From positions 1 to 37,041 of the forward strand of contig JADLBQ010000071.1 in assembly GCA_020847635.1 (NCBI GenBank): DNA of 37,041 nucleotides, read 5' to 3'. The stretch comes from Bacteroidia bacterium. GTDB lineage: Bacteria; Bacteroidota; Bacteroidia; AKYH767-A; OLB10. Positions 24,609-32,418 of the stretch are shown piece by piece (positions within the stretch are counted from its first letter, which is position 1; each line of letters starts with the position of its first letter). Made by a program: the position numbers and the translations under genes. The notes under the pieces are model-generated. The model saw nothing but the letters and a program-made list of their open reading frames with translations, did no database searches and was not told the DNA's origin.

Positions 24609-25490
24609 GTGAAGCAACTGCTGTTCCCCGATTTTCAATCAGGCACTAAGCACATGCTGCTTGCTGTAGGGTCGTTTGCAATTATGAATCTCTTTGTCAA
24701 GTTTGCTGAAAGATTACCGGTTATGGAACTGGTGTTTTTCCGATGTGGCATTTCAACAGTGTTGAGTATTGGAATATTAAGATTGATTAAAATTAACTGG
24801 ACAGGTTCAAACAAGAAACTTTTGATTCTAAGAGGAGTTTTCGGTACGCTCGCATTACTGACTTACTTTGCTACCATCAAGAAGATGCCTCTGGGGACAG
24901 CGGTTACGGTTCAATATTTATCACCTGTATTTACAACAGTGATCGCATTCTTTTTTCTGAGTGAAAAAATTCGCCCTGTTCAATGGCTGTTTTTTCTTAT
25001 TTCATTTGCCGGGGTGGCAATAATTAAGGGGTTTGACACTCGTATTTCATTTCTTTATCTGGGAATTGGTATTTTATCGGCTGTTTTTTCAGCGCTTGCT
25101 TATAACCTGGTTAGAACACTCTCCGGTAAAGAACATCCTCTGGTTGTGGTTCTGCATTTTCAGTTAATTGGCACAATAACGGGTTTGGCTTTTTCAGTTT
25201 TCAATTGGGTTACTCCTTACGGGATTGAATGGTTTTATATCCTGATGATTGGAATTAGTACTCAATTAGGACAGGAACATCTTACCCGTGCTTATCAGAA
25301 GGATAAAGCAGCAAAAGTTTCAATTATCAATTATCTGGGAGTGATTTTAGCCGTTGCTTTTGGATTTTACTTCTTTGATGAGACTTATACAATTCTCTCT
25401 TTATCCGGGGTCTTGCTGGTAACTGCAGGTGTTATTTTTGATGTGTGGTTCCGCATAAAAAACGATCCGCTACAGGAGACAACCGAATGA
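24609..25490 (+). CDS. EamA/DMT-superfamily membrane transporter
   Basis: A ten-segment drug/metabolite transporter-type permease made of two EamA repeats. TM1 is MLLAVGSFAIMNLFVKF; further blocks are LPVMELVFFRCGIS, GTLALLTYFATIKKMPLGTAVTVQYLSPVFTTV in the first repeat and ILSAVFSALAYNLVRTLSGKEHPLVVVL and LGVILAVAFGFYFFDETY in the second (each read across several segments). Substrate is unknown for most of the family. The start is uncertain: GTG 24609 gives 293 aa with a normal short N-terminus (ending SGTKH) before TM1; ATG 24654 gives 278 aa and begins inside TM1. A near-consensus -7 box (TTACTTTG, 24597-24604) ends four bases before the GTG. The ORF upstream of 24609 overlaps the divergent promoter and is not used. 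Divergent from the hldE-like operon. Confidence 0.85.
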   Translation: MKQLLFPDFQSGTKHMLLAVGSFAIMNLFVKFAERLPVMELVFFRCGISTVLSIGILRLIKINWTGSNKKLLILRGVFGTLALLTYFATIKKMPLGTAVTVQYLSPVFTTVIAFFFLSEKIRPVQWLFFLISFAGVAIIKGFDTRISFLYLGIGILSAVFSALAYNLVRTLSGKEHPLVVVLHFQLIGTITGLAFSVFNWVTPYGIEWFYILMIGISTQLGQEHLTRAYQKDKAAKVSIINYLGVILAVAFGFYFFDETYTILSLSGVLLVTAGVIFDVWFRIKNDPLQETTE

Positions 25491-25585
25491 ACGCCTAATC
25501 CTGCTACTAAATGATTACAAGCCGAGTTTTTATATCGTTTTGTAATTGAAAACCGGTTTCCTGACTCGGATTTACTAAAAACAGC

Positions 25586-25593
25586 TATTTTTG
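25586..25593 (+). promoter_or_regulatory. -7-like box just before the nitrilase-family gene
   Basis: TATTTTTG is an exact TAnnTTTG match and ends six bases before ATG 25600. The -33 position holds CTG (25561-25563, spacing 22), one mismatch from TTG. The box also argues against a TTG start at 25591, which lies inside it. Upstream, the gap after the EamA gene holds a nested inverted repeat (CCGAGT 25522-25527 with ACTCGG 25564-25569; AAACCGGTTT at 25550-25559). Confidence 0.4.
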
Positions 25594-25599
25594 GTTGAT

Positions 25600-26388
25600 A
25601 TGAGAGATTTGAGAATAACGATAGTACAGGCTAAACTCTTTTGGGAGAATAAAAAAGGGAATCTGAACCATTTTACCACACTTCTTAAAAAAGTTAAAAA
25701 AGACTCAACAGATGTACTAATTCTTCCGGAAATGTTTACAACCGGCTTTAGCATGGACTCTAAAAAGCTGGCTGAAAGCATGCAGGGTGAAGGTGTGGAA
25801 TGGATGAGAGAAAAGGCTGCTGGCCTCAATGCTGCGGTTACCGGGAGTCTTATTATTAAAGAAGGCAATGATTATTTCAACCGGCTGATTTGGATTAATC
25901 CGGATGGCAATATCTTTCATTATGATAAAAGACATTTGTTCAGGATGGCAAAGGAAGATAACTACTTTTCGTCAGGAAGCGAAAAACTGGTTATTGAATT
26001 CCGGGAATGGCGGATATGCCCGATGATTTGCTATGATTTGCGTTTCCCGGTGTGGTGCCGTAATATCGTATCACGGAGATATGACCTGATCCTGTTTATA
26101 GCCAGTTGGCCTGAACGCAGAATTGAACATTGGAAGCAATTACTGGTGGCAAGAGCAATAGAAAACCAGTCCTATGTTGCCGGGGTGAATCGTGTTGGTA
26201 CGGATGGTAATAAAATTGCATACAATGGCAATTCCGTAGTATTAGATTCAAGAGGTAAGAAACTGAGCAGAACAAGAGCCGGAGTTCAATCAGTTGAAAC
26301 AGTGAAACTTTCAGCACTCGAACTTGAAAAGACCAGAAGGGTATTACCTTTTCTAAATGATGCAGATGAATTTGAATTATTAACCTAA
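25600..26388 (+). CDS. Nitrilase-family amidase (omega-amidase/YafV-like)
   Basis: A carbon-nitrogen hydrolase of 262 aa. The Glu-Lys-Cys catalytic triad is plain: E44 in LPEMFTTGFSM, K110 in YDKRHLF, and the nucleophile C144 in MICYDLRFPVW. The sequence around these residues, GFSM and RHLFRMAKED, resembles omega-amidase (YafV/NIT2), which removes the amide from 2-oxoglutaramate or 2-oxosuccinamate made by glutamine transamination as a metabolite-repair step. ATG 25600 is chosen; an in-frame TTG at 25591 lies within the -7-like box. arfB begins 6 bp after the stop and the exonuclease gene follows, forming a three-gene unit. Confidence 0.91.
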   Translation: MRDLRITIVQAKLFWENKKGNLNHFTTLLKKVKKDSTDVLILPEMFTTGFSMDSKKLAESMQGEGVEWMREKAAGLNAAVTGSLIIKEGNDYFNRLIWINPDGNIFHYDKRHLFRMAKEDNYFSSGSEKLVIEFREWRICPMICYDLRFPVWCRNIVSRRYDLILFIASWPERRIEHWKQLLVARAIENQSYVAGVNRVGTDGNKIAYNGNSVVLDSRGKKLSRTRAGVQSVETVKLSALELEKTRRVLPFLNDADEFELLT

Positions 26389-26394
26389 CAGTTT

Positions 26395-26802
26395 ATGCAG
26401 ACTAATCCAAAAAATATCCTTAAAGAAACAGTAGTCAAAGCTATTCCGAGCAGGGGTAAAGGTGGCCAACATGTAAATAAAACAGCTACAAAAATTGAAC
26501 TGAGTTTGGATATTCTGGGATCTCAATTTTTAACTGTAGAGGAAAAAGATATCCTGTTTAAGAAATTGAATAATAAGATCTCAGCAGACGGTATTTTGCG
26601 GATTAATTCTTCAGAACAGCGATCTCAGTTTGCCAATAAAACTAAAGCACAGCAAAAGCTGATTGAAATGATCGAAAAGGCACTGAAACCAAGACGAAAA
26701 AGAAAATCAACTCAGCCATCTGAACGTTCAAAAGAAAAACGATTGAAGGATAAAAAAATAATCGGAGAGAAAAAAAGAACAAGAACAAAGCCTGAAGTTT
26801 AA
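26395..26802 (+). CDS. arfB: Ribosome-rescue peptidyl-tRNA hydrolase ArfB
   Basis: ArfB (YaeJ) releases stalled ribosomes on mRNAs without a stop codon by hydrolysing peptidyl-tRNA in the P site. The 135-aa protein has a single release-factor-like catalytic domain with the GGQ motif at 23-25, in the context SRGKGGQHVNKTATK, and a very basic C-terminal tail (about 95-135: repeated KRK, SKEKRLKDKK, KKRTRTK), which in this family enters the mRNA channel. No tRNA-recognition domain of RF1/RF2 is present. It starts 6 bp after the amidase gene. Confidence 0.94.
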   Translation: MQTNPKNILKETVVKAIPSRGKGGQHVNKTATKIELSLDILGSQFLTVEEKDILFKKLNNKISADGILRINSSEQRSQFANKTKAQQKLIEMIEKALKPRRKRKSTQPSERSKEKRLKDKKIIGEKKRTRTKPEV

Positions 26803-26812
26803 ACTGCTGCTC

Positions 26813-27535
26813 ATGAGCAATCAGAACAAATTCGGTCATATTCTGTTTCTGGATATTGAAACAGTTCCTCTCAAAGCATCATTTGATGAATTAACTGAAT
26901 ATGAGAAAGAGCTCTGGAGTCGTAAAGCTGAGTTTCTGAGGAAAGGGGAGTCAGATTCGGCTGCTACGCTCTATAACCGTGCGGGTATCTATGCTGAATT
27001 CGGAAAAGTTGTTTGTATCTCAACTGGAGTAATCAGTGAGAAAGATAATCAGAGACAGTTAAGGATAAAATCATTTTTTGGTGATGATGAAAAAAGATTA
27101 CTGAATGATTTTGCAGGGTTGGTAAATCATCATTTTTCAAAACCAAGCCATCAGTTGTGTGCCCACAACGGTAAAGAATTTGATTTTCCTTTTCTGGCAA
27201 GACGAATGCTGATTAATGGAGTTAAACTTCCCTCAATTCTGAATACAGCCGGCAAAAAGCCATGGGAAGTGGCCCATCTTGATACTATGGATATCTGGCG
27301 CTTTGGCGATTACAAGAGTTATACACCGGTCAATCTGTTGGCGCATGTATTTGGAATACCAAGTCCTAAGGATGATATAGACGGAAGTATGGTCTGGTTT
27401 GTTTATTGGAAAGAAAAGAACCTGAACCGGATTGTTGAGTATTGTCGCAAAGATACAACAACCGTGGCTCAGGTATTCCTGAAGCTGCAGGGGGAGGAAT
27501 GTATAGAAGAAAACAGCATTATTTCAATTGACTGA
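26813..27535 (+). CDS. Predicted 3'-5' exonuclease, PolB-like DEDD family
   Basis: A 240-aa stand-alone RNase H-fold exonuclease. Exo I is FLDIETVP (D14, E16), Exo II is the AHNGKEFDFPFLARR block with its aspartate, and Exo III is YCRKDTTTVAQVFLK with the final aspartate. HLDTMDIWRFGDYK and SPKDDIDGSMV are also characteristic of the PolB-like predicted exonuclease family in Bacteroidota. No polymerase domain is attached, and the nucleic-acid substrate is unknown. It follows arfB by 10 bp, and its last 12 bases overlap the convergent ctaA. Confidence 0.9.
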   Translation: MSNQNKFGHILFLDIETVPLKASFDELTEYEKELWSRKAEFLRKGESDSAATLYNRAGIYAEFGKVVCISTGVISEKDNQRQLRIKSFFGDDEKRLLNDFAGLVNHHFSKPSHQLCAHNGKEFDFPFLARRMLINGVKLPSILNTAGKKPWEVAHLDTMDIWRFGDYKSYTPVNLLAHVFGIPSPKDDIDGSMVWFVYWKEKNLNRIVEYCRKDTTTVAQVFLKLQGEECIEENSIISID

Positions 27536-28579
27536 AACAACAGCTGACTTAGGAACAGTAAACCGGTGAATTAAAAAAAGACTGCCTGCAAAAAGAAAGA
27601 ATGCGCCTGCCTGGTGAACAACACCTAACCATACAGGTACCGAGTAAAGAATTGTGAAAATTCCGAGAAGAAACTGAAGAATCACCATCATTGCCAGGAA
27701 GCGGATACCTGCTCTCTGAGAGTTTGTTTTAGGCATAGGGGTTTTGAAATTAAAGAAATACCACCATCCAAGAATGGTGAGTACAATCAGCCAGGCAATG
27801 GTACGGTGAACAAACTGAACAACAGAAATATCATTGACCAGTGCACTTAATCCATTTTGTTCAAACGCATAGGTTACTGATGAGGCAATCCATTCAGTAC
27901 CCATTTTTGGGAATGTATTATAGATATGACCGGCTTTTGTTCCTGCAACAAAAGCACCATAAATAATCTGAAGAAAAACTATGCCGGTTACAATCCATGC
28001 CATCCGGTAATGGGTAGGCAGCAATATTGTGGCAGTGTTCTTTGGTTTTCGGCTTACCTCAAGCATGAGCCAGTAGGCCAGCCCGAATGTGATAAATGCA
28101 TTGCTGAGGTGAATTGCAAGTCGGATATGACTTACCCGAACATTCTGAGTTAATCCGCTCTTTACCATATACCAGCCCAGGAAACCCTGCAGCGCACCTA
28201 AGAAAAACAGCAGAAGAAGCTTGGGCATTAGCTCTTTTGAGATCTTTCCATGTTTCCAAAACCATAAAAACGGAATGATAAATACAATTCCAATCACTCG
28301 GCCGATAAACCGGTGAATAAATTCCCACCAGTAGATACTCTTAAAGTCTTCAAGAGTAAAATAGTAATTCTGCTCTTTGTATTGAGGGATCTGCTTGTAA
28401 TTCTCAAATTCTTCCTGCCATTGTGCTTCGTTCAAAGGTGGAATCGTTCCTCTGATCAGCTTCCAGCCGGTTATGGATAAACCACTTCCTGTAAGCCGGG
28501 TAATACCACCGACACTAACCATAATAAAAATAAGCAGGCAACCAGAAAAAAGCCAGACGGCCATTGGATTTTTCATCAT
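27524..28579 (-). CDS. ctaA: Heme A synthase (COX15/CtaA family)
   Basis: Oxidises the C8 methyl of heme O to a formyl group to make heme A for aa3-type cytochrome oxidase. The 351-aa protein has about eight membrane segments in two repeats. The four expected heme-binding/catalytic histidines are visible: H89 (EFIHRFIGR), H157 (RLAIHLSNA), H258 (QFVHRTIAW) and H322 (VHQAGAF). VGGITRLTGSGLSITGW (23-39) is a hallmark of the family. The start has two adjacent ATGs (28579, 28576). ctaB and the oxidase genes are not in the window. Its 3' end overlaps the convergent exonuclease by 12 bp. Promoter: only a one-mismatch box, TTAATTTG, about 20 nt upstream. Confidence 0.95.
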   Translation of the reverse strand: MMKNPMAVWLFSGCLLIFIMVSVGGITRLTGSGLSITGWKLIRGTIPPLNEAQWQEEFENYKQIPQYKEQNYYFTLEDFKSIYWWEFIHRFIGRVIGIVFIIPFLWFWKHGKISKELMPKLLLLFFLGALQGFLGWYMVKSGLTQNVRVSHIRLAIHLSNAFITFGLAYWLMLEVSRKPKNTATILLPTHYRMAWIVTGIVFLQIIYGAFVAGTKAGHIYNTFPKMGTEWIASSVTYAFEQNGLSALVNDISVVQFVHRTIAWLIVLTILGWWYFFNFKTPMPKTNSQRAGIRFLAMMVILQFLLGIFTILYSVPVWLGVVHQAGAFFLFAGSLFLIHRFTVPKSAVVSVN

Positions 28580-28644
28580 TTTACTGGGTTCACAGTTGCC
28601 AAATTAAGTCAAGCAGCCGTGATATAAAGAAAATGGGTATCTAA

Positions 28645-29406
28645 CTATTTGCGAATAATAAAACGCAGGCTTGTTTCGCCAAGGCTGCTTTTGACCCGGA
28701 TAAAATAAATTCCGTCTGCCAAATCTGAAAAGTCAATAGCATTTTTTAACCCGTTAGGAAATACTTTTCCGGATGTTAATTCTTTACCAAGAATATTCGT
28801 AACAGAGTAATTAAACGATTTAATCGTTTCTGGAAAAAGAATATTCAGTACTCCGGTTGTCGGAGCCGGATAAACTACCGGTTGTTTACCGGTTACGTGT
28901 TCACGGATTCCCACCGAACCAAAAATTGTTAAATCATCAAATGCAACATTCAGCCCAAGGGTTGGCTTTGAATAGTAAAATTTTAACTGAATGGTAGTTT
29001 GCTGAAGCGGATAAACCAGTGTTTGCTGGGAAGTATTAAAGCCGGCTATAGCAGCAATCTGGCTCCAGGTATTCCCATCAGGAGATTCATAGATATAGAA
29101 TGTATTCTGTGGATTTAATGTTCCATTACCTTTAAAGAAGAACTGAACTGAACCTGCATTTGAAAAGAATGGAGTTAAAATGGTTGCTGAATCCATCCCG
29201 AATTTATAGGAATTGCACGACTGCCCGCAGCTGGTAGCTCCGCTATAAAATGAACTGGTGGAATCATTCCATGAAATAGAAAAGCCGGACGGAATGGAGC
29301 CGGTTGTCCCGTTATAAGAATTAAAGCCTTCGTAAAGAATAATATTTTGGGCTTTAATACAACATGCAACTGAAAACAGCGCAAATGTGAGTATGAGTTT
29401 CTTCAT
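28645..29406 (-). CDS. Secreted protein with type IX secretion C-terminal domain
   Basis: A 253-aa exported protein with a signal peptide (about 1-20, MKKLILTFALFSVACCIKAQ split at the A-Q boundary), a beta-rich middle (about 21-165) and a type A T9SS sorting domain (about 177-253). The middle part reads like a jelly-roll/cleaved-adhesin-like module: ILYEGFNSYNG, DSATILTPFF, VQFFFKGNGT and FYIYESPDGNTWSQI. The C-terminal domain has VVYPAPTTGVLNI, GKELTSGK, DLADGIYFIRVK and the final FIIRK. The usual YPNPTTG is YPAPTTG here. Cargo of PorT-dependent secretion is the natural inference. Ligand or enzymatic activity is unknown. Confidence 0.88.
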   Translation of the reverse strand: MKKLILTFALFSVACCIKAQNIILYEGFNSYNGTTGSIPSGFSISWNDSTSSFYSGATSCGQSCNSYKFGMDSATILTPFFSNAGSVQFFFKGNGTLNPQNTFYIYESPDGNTWSQIAAIAGFNTSQQTLVYPLQQTTIQLKFYYSKPTLGLNVAFDDLTIFGSVGIREHVTGKQPVVYPAPTTGVLNILFPETIKSFNYSVTNILGKELTSGKVFPNGLKNAIDFSDLADGIYFIRVKSSLGETSLRFIIRK

Positions 29407-29428
29407 CTGCTGATAAAAATATGATGCT

Positions 29429-29436
29429 CAAAAGTA
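29429..29436 (-). promoter_or_regulatory. -7 box of the T9SS cargo gene
   Basis: An exact TACTTTTG on the minus strand ends 22 nt before ATG 29406. The best -33 is ATG (29459-29457, spacing 20), one mismatch from TTG. The spacing to the start matches the other canonical promoters in the window. Confidence 0.45.
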
Positions 29437-29469
29437 TCTAATTATACTATTTTATACATGAAAAACCTG

Positions 29470-30033
29470 TTATTTTTTATTGAAATCATTCATCGTTGTA
29501 CTTATTCCAACCATAATGAAGCTTTTTATAGCTGCTGTACAATGTTTAAACAGTTCCGGCAGTAGCTGATGTTCATCATTAGTGAATGCACTAAGAACAT
29601 AATCTGCCTGTCTGCCCCGCTGAAAGTTATGGCCTACACCGAATCTTAATCGTGGGAAGTTGGTGGTTTGTAGTGTTGCAATAATGTCAGTAAGACCGTT
29701 ATGGCCTCCGTCACTTCCTTTGCTACGAAAGCGGATCGAACCGAAAGGAAGAGCAATATCATCAATCATAACTAGCAGGTTTTCAGGCATGATTCCTTCA
29801 GCCTGCATGTAATATTGCACAGCTTTCCCAGAGAGGTTCATATAGGTTACCGGTTTAATAATGTGAATAATTCTGCCTCTGTACTTTGAGGTGGCATGCA
29901 AGGCATATCGAGATGTAACAAATGATGCTTTCACTTCATCAGCAAAGGCATCAGCAATCATAAATCCGATATTATGCCGGGACAGGGCATACTCTTCACC
30001 CGGGTTTCCCAAGCCAGCAATGAGAAACTTCAT
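29470..30033 (-). CDS. pth: Peptidyl-tRNA hydrolase
   Basis: Recycles tRNA by cleaving peptidyl-tRNA that drops off the ribosome. The 187 aa have all family landmarks: GLGNPGEEY (7-15) with N10, catalytic H20 in SRHNIGF, N66 in YMNLSGK, the MIDDIALPFG block with D92, and KGSDGGHNGL with H111-N112. It is the last gene of the prs-rplY-pth operon, starting 10 bp after rplY, an order widely conserved in bacteria. Confidence 0.96.
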   Translation of the reverse strand: MKFLIAGLGNPGEEYALSRHNIGFMIADAFADEVKASFVTSRYALHATSKYRGRIIHIIKPVTYMNLSGKAVQYYMQAEGIMPENLLVMIDDIALPFGSIRFRSKGSDGGHNGLTDIIATLQTTNFPRLRFGVGHNFQRGRQADYVLSAFTNDEHQLLPELFKHCTAAIKSFIMVGISTTMNDFNKK

Positions 30034-30043
30034 TGCTTAGAAA

Positions 30044-30691
30044 TTACTTTTTCTCAGGAGCTTTCTTTTCTGCTTCTGCAGGGGCTGCTACAGCAGCAGC
30101 TGGGGCAGCACCTGTAACCGGAGCAACTGTCGGTGTTTCTTCAACTACCGCACGGGTTACCCGGACTCCAACAACAATATTATTAGTTGAATCCAGAAAA
30201 GTTACCCCTTCTTTTTTCAGATTCCCGATTCTGACAGAATCTCCGATTTTCAAGGGGGTAATGTCAATCTCAATGTTATCCGGCAATACAGCAGGTAATG
30301 CACTTATTCTGATTTTCCTCATTTTCTGTAACAGTTTACCTCCTTCTTTTACTCCTTCTGAGGCACCTGATAACTTCACAGGAACATGTATTTCCACTTC
30401 TTTATCAGGACTGATTTCCAGGAAATCAACATGAAGAATAGTGTCATGAATGGGATGAAACTGGATATCCTTCATTATGGTCTGATACGTATTCCCGTCA
30501 ATTTCGAGGTTTACAATATGGACATCCGGTGTATAGACAAGCTGTCTGAATTGTAAAGAATCGGCTGAGAAATGAACGTTTTTCTCACCTCCGTAAAGGA
30601 CACAGATAACTTGCTTGTTATTTCGCAGTTCTTTAATTTCCTGTTTGGAAATTTCCTTGCGAATAGTACCTTTTATCGTAATGGCTTTCAT
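30044..30691 (-). CDS. rplY: 50S ribosomal protein L25/general stress protein Ctc
   Basis: L25 binds 5S rRNA in the large subunit. At 215 aa this is the long TL5/Ctc form: an N-terminal L25 domain (about 1-95; KGTIRKEISKQEIKELRNNKQVICVLYGG and the HDTILHVDFLEI block) and a C-terminal TL5 domain (about 96-185), then a low-complexity Ala/Pro/Glu/Lys tail (about 186-215). It lies 20 bp after prs and 10 bp before pth in the same operon. Confidence 0.94.
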   Translation of the reverse strand: MKAITIKGTIRKEISKQEIKELRNNKQVICVLYGGEKNVHFSADSLQFRQLVYTPDVHIVNLEIDGNTYQTIMKDIQFHPIHDTILHVDFLEISPDKEVEIHVPVKLSGASEGVKEGGKLLQKMRKIRISALPAVLPDNIEIDITPLKIGDSVRIGNLKKEGVTFLDSTNNIVVGVRVTRAVVEETPTVAPVTGAAPAAAVAAPAEAEKKAPEKK

Positions 30692-30711
30692 TTTATGATG
30701 GTATTAGTAAA

Positions 30712-31659
30712 TTATGTCTTGATGAATAATGTGCTGATAGATTCATAAGTATAAACTCTTCTGATTGCTTTTGCAAAGAGGCTGGCTGTGGGCAGAACTT
30801 TAATTTTTGCTGATTCCTGCTTTAGCGGAATAGTATCACAAACAACCACTTCTTCCAGGGGTGAAATATCCAGTCTTTCATACGCCTGTCCAGATAAAAC
30901 CGGATGCGTACAGAAGGCACGTACGGATGCCGCACCATGCTTTTTCAGTAATGCAGCAGCTTTTGTAATGGTTCCGGCTGTATCAATAATATCATCAACC
31001 AGAATCACGTCTTTGCCGGCTACATCACCAATAATCTGCATACTTTCAATTTCATTGGCACGTTTGCGGTGTTTATCAATAATCGCCATTTCAGCATTAA
31101 AGAATTTAGCGTATTCTCTGGCACGGTGAACACCTCCCATGTCCGGAGCTGCAATTAGTAAATTAGGAAGATTCAGATGCTGAATGTAAGGAACAAATAT
31201 TGCTGTAGCATCCAGATGATCAACCGGGACATCAAAAAATCCCTGAATCTGAGGTGCATGAAGATCCATGGTCATGATGCGTGTAACACCCGCAGCAGTC
31301 AAAAGGTTAGCTACAAGCTTGGATGCAATAGCCACCCTGGGTTTATCCTTCCTGTCTGAGCGTGCAAATCCAAAATAAGGTATTACGGCTGTGATGTAGT
31401 GAGCAGATGCCCGTTTGGCTGCATCTACTAAGAGTAACAGTTCAAAAAGATTATCGGTCGGAGCAAACGTACTTTGGATAATGAATACATCACACCCTCT
31501 GACACTTTCTTCAAAATACGGAGAGAACTCACCATCAGAAAACCGGCTTACCCGCGCAGCACCTAATGGTGCTCCAAAAGCAACGGCAATCTGCTCAGCA
31601 AGATATTTTGAAGTCTTACCTGAAAAAAGTTTAACGTGCCGGGGGTTTTCGCTTTTCAT
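30712..31659 (-). CDS. prs: Ribose-phosphate pyrophosphokinase (PRPP synthetase)
   Basis: Makes PRPP from ribose-5-phosphate and ATP for nucleotide, histidine and tryptophan synthesis. The 315 aa have the class I landmarks: LFSGKTSKYLAEQIA at the start, RFSDGEFSPYFEESVRG, the catalytic flexible-loop region near RKDKPR, the PP-binding MDLHAPQIQGFFDVPVDHL (with conserved His), and the PRPP loop DVILVDDIIDTAGTI. The promoter is not clear; a one-mismatch box (TTAATTTG) ends about 21 nt upstream, and a perfect 13-bp dyad sits between it and the ATG. It heads the operon with rplY and pth. Confidence 0.96.
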   Translation of the reverse strand: MKSENPRHVKLFSGKTSKYLAEQIAVAFGAPLGAARVSRFSDGEFSPYFEESVRGCDVFIIQSTFAPTDNLFELLLLVDAAKRASAHYITAVIPYFGFARSDRKDKPRVAIASKLVANLLTAAGVTRIMTMDLHAPQIQGFFDVPVDHLDATAIFVPYIQHLNLPNLLIAAPDMGGVHRAREYAKFFNAEMAIIDKHRKRANEIESMQIIGDVAGKDVILVDDIIDTAGTITKAAALLKKHGAASVRAFCTHPVLSGQAYERLDISPLEEVVVCDTIPLKQESAKIKVLPTASLFAKAIRRVYTYESISTLFIKT

Positions 31660-31664
31660 AAAAG

Positions 31665-31677
31665 CCCTTTAAAAGGG
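31665..31677. repeat. Perfect 13-bp dyad in the prs leader
   Basis: CCCTTT-A-AAAGGG, five bases upstream of the prs ATG at 31659. The one-base loop makes an RNA hairpin unlikely at full length, so a DNA-binding site or a partly opened stem covering the ribosome site are the options. It may be chance. Confidence 0.3.
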
Positions 31678-31876
31678 TCGCAAATTAAAGAAATAGCAAC
31701 TGAATGACAAAATGCTAAGAAAGGTTTATCTAAAGTATGGATTTTATCTTCAGCCCTTGATTGCCAGCGCCCTTTAAGGATATCAAGGCAGTGATTAGTC
31801 AGATATATTCCTGTCAGAACTTCATTTTTATTAAATACTCTATTTTCGGCCTGCATTTTAAATCAAACAGTTTACT

Positions 31877-31961
31877 GCCCGGGTGGCGGAATTGGTAGAC
31901 GCGCTGGTCTCAAACACCAGTGTCCTCAAAAGACGTATCGGTTCGACCCCGATCCCGGGTA
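31877..31961 (+). tRNA. tRNA-Leu (anticodon CAA)
   Basis: An 85-nt class II tRNA. The acceptor arms GCCCGGG and CCCGGGT pair (first pair G-T) with discriminator A at 31961. The D-arm region is GCGGAATTGGTAGACGC, the anticodon stem CTGGT/ACCAG holds the loop CTCAAAC with anticodon CAA (31911-31913, reads UUG), a long variable arm has GTC/GAC pairing, and the T-arm is ATCGG-TTCGACC-CCGAT. CCA is not encoded. A weak promoter (TATTTTCG, 31841-31848, one mismatch) lies upstream. The next gene starts 34 nt downstream without a clear terminator, so a shared transcript is possible. Confidence 0.95.
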
Positions 31962-31995
31962 CTTCAGTTCGTTATCGAGAAACGAAAACCAGAAA

Positions 31996-32418
31996 ATGAC
32001 AGTTAAAAAAGATCGTCCAATTCGAGTTGTGATTGCTAAGGTTGGTCTTGATGGCCATGATCGTGGAGCAAAAGTTATTGCTGCTTTTTTACGTGATGCC
32101 GGAATGGAAGTAATTTATTCAGGATTAAGGCAAACTCCCGAAATGGTTGTTAATACAGCACTTCAGGAAGATGCTGATGTAATTGGTGTAAGTATTTTAT
32201 CAGGTGCTCACATGACGGTATTTCCAAAAATCATCAGCCTGATGAAAGAAAACGGAATGGATGACGTTTTGCTGACCGGTGGAGGAATCATTCCGGATCA
32301 TGACATGAAAAAGCTCAATGAAATGGGAGTCAGGAAATTATTTCATCCGGGAACGGATACTTCGGAAATCATCAGTTTTATTCGCCAGTTTGTTGCTGAA
32401 AAAAGAGCCAGATTATGA
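31996..32418 (+). CDS. Stand-alone cobalamin (B12)-binding domain protein
   Basis: A 140-aa B12-binding domain like the C-terminal part of methylmalonyl-CoA mutase. The cobalamin signature DxHxxG is DGHDRG (19-24) with H21 as the lower axial ligand, preceded by [24 protein letters not shown] and [13 protein letters not shown] are the two other cofactor-contact blocks. Proteins of this size act as the small subunit of heteromeric acyl-CoA mutases whose catalytic barrel is separately encoded; that partner is not in the window. Its stop overlaps the crotonase ATG (ATGA), so the two are translationally coupled. A tRNA-Leu gene lies just upstream. No B12 riboswitch is visible. Confidence 0.92.
   Translation: MTVKKDRPIRVVIAKVGLDGHDRGAKVIAAFLRDAGMEVIYSGLRQTPEMVVNTALQEDADVIGVSILSGAHMTVFPKIISLMKENGMDDVLLTGGGIIPDHDMKKLNEMGVRKLFHPGTDTSEIISFIRQFVAEKRARL

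Noticed and set aside
25522..25569. Nested inverted repeats between the EamA and nitrilase genes as a terminator.
   Set aside because: The outer arms are 6 bp with a 36-nt loop, and the inner AAACCGGTTT is a palindrome without a loop; no T-run follows. Mentioned only with the nearby promoter box.
31656..31856. A 66-codon minus-strand frame upstream of prs that overlaps its ATG by four bases.
   Set aside because: The overlap looks like coupling, but the protein has no recognisable feature and occupies the leader between tRNA-Leu and prs, where the prs promoter must lie.
31968..31986. Hairpin TTCGTT-ATCGAGA-AACGAA after tRNA-Leu as a terminator.
   Set aside because: Only six pairs, two of them G-C, and no T-run; it is followed directly by the next gene's leader. 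It could be a processing signal but the support is too thin.
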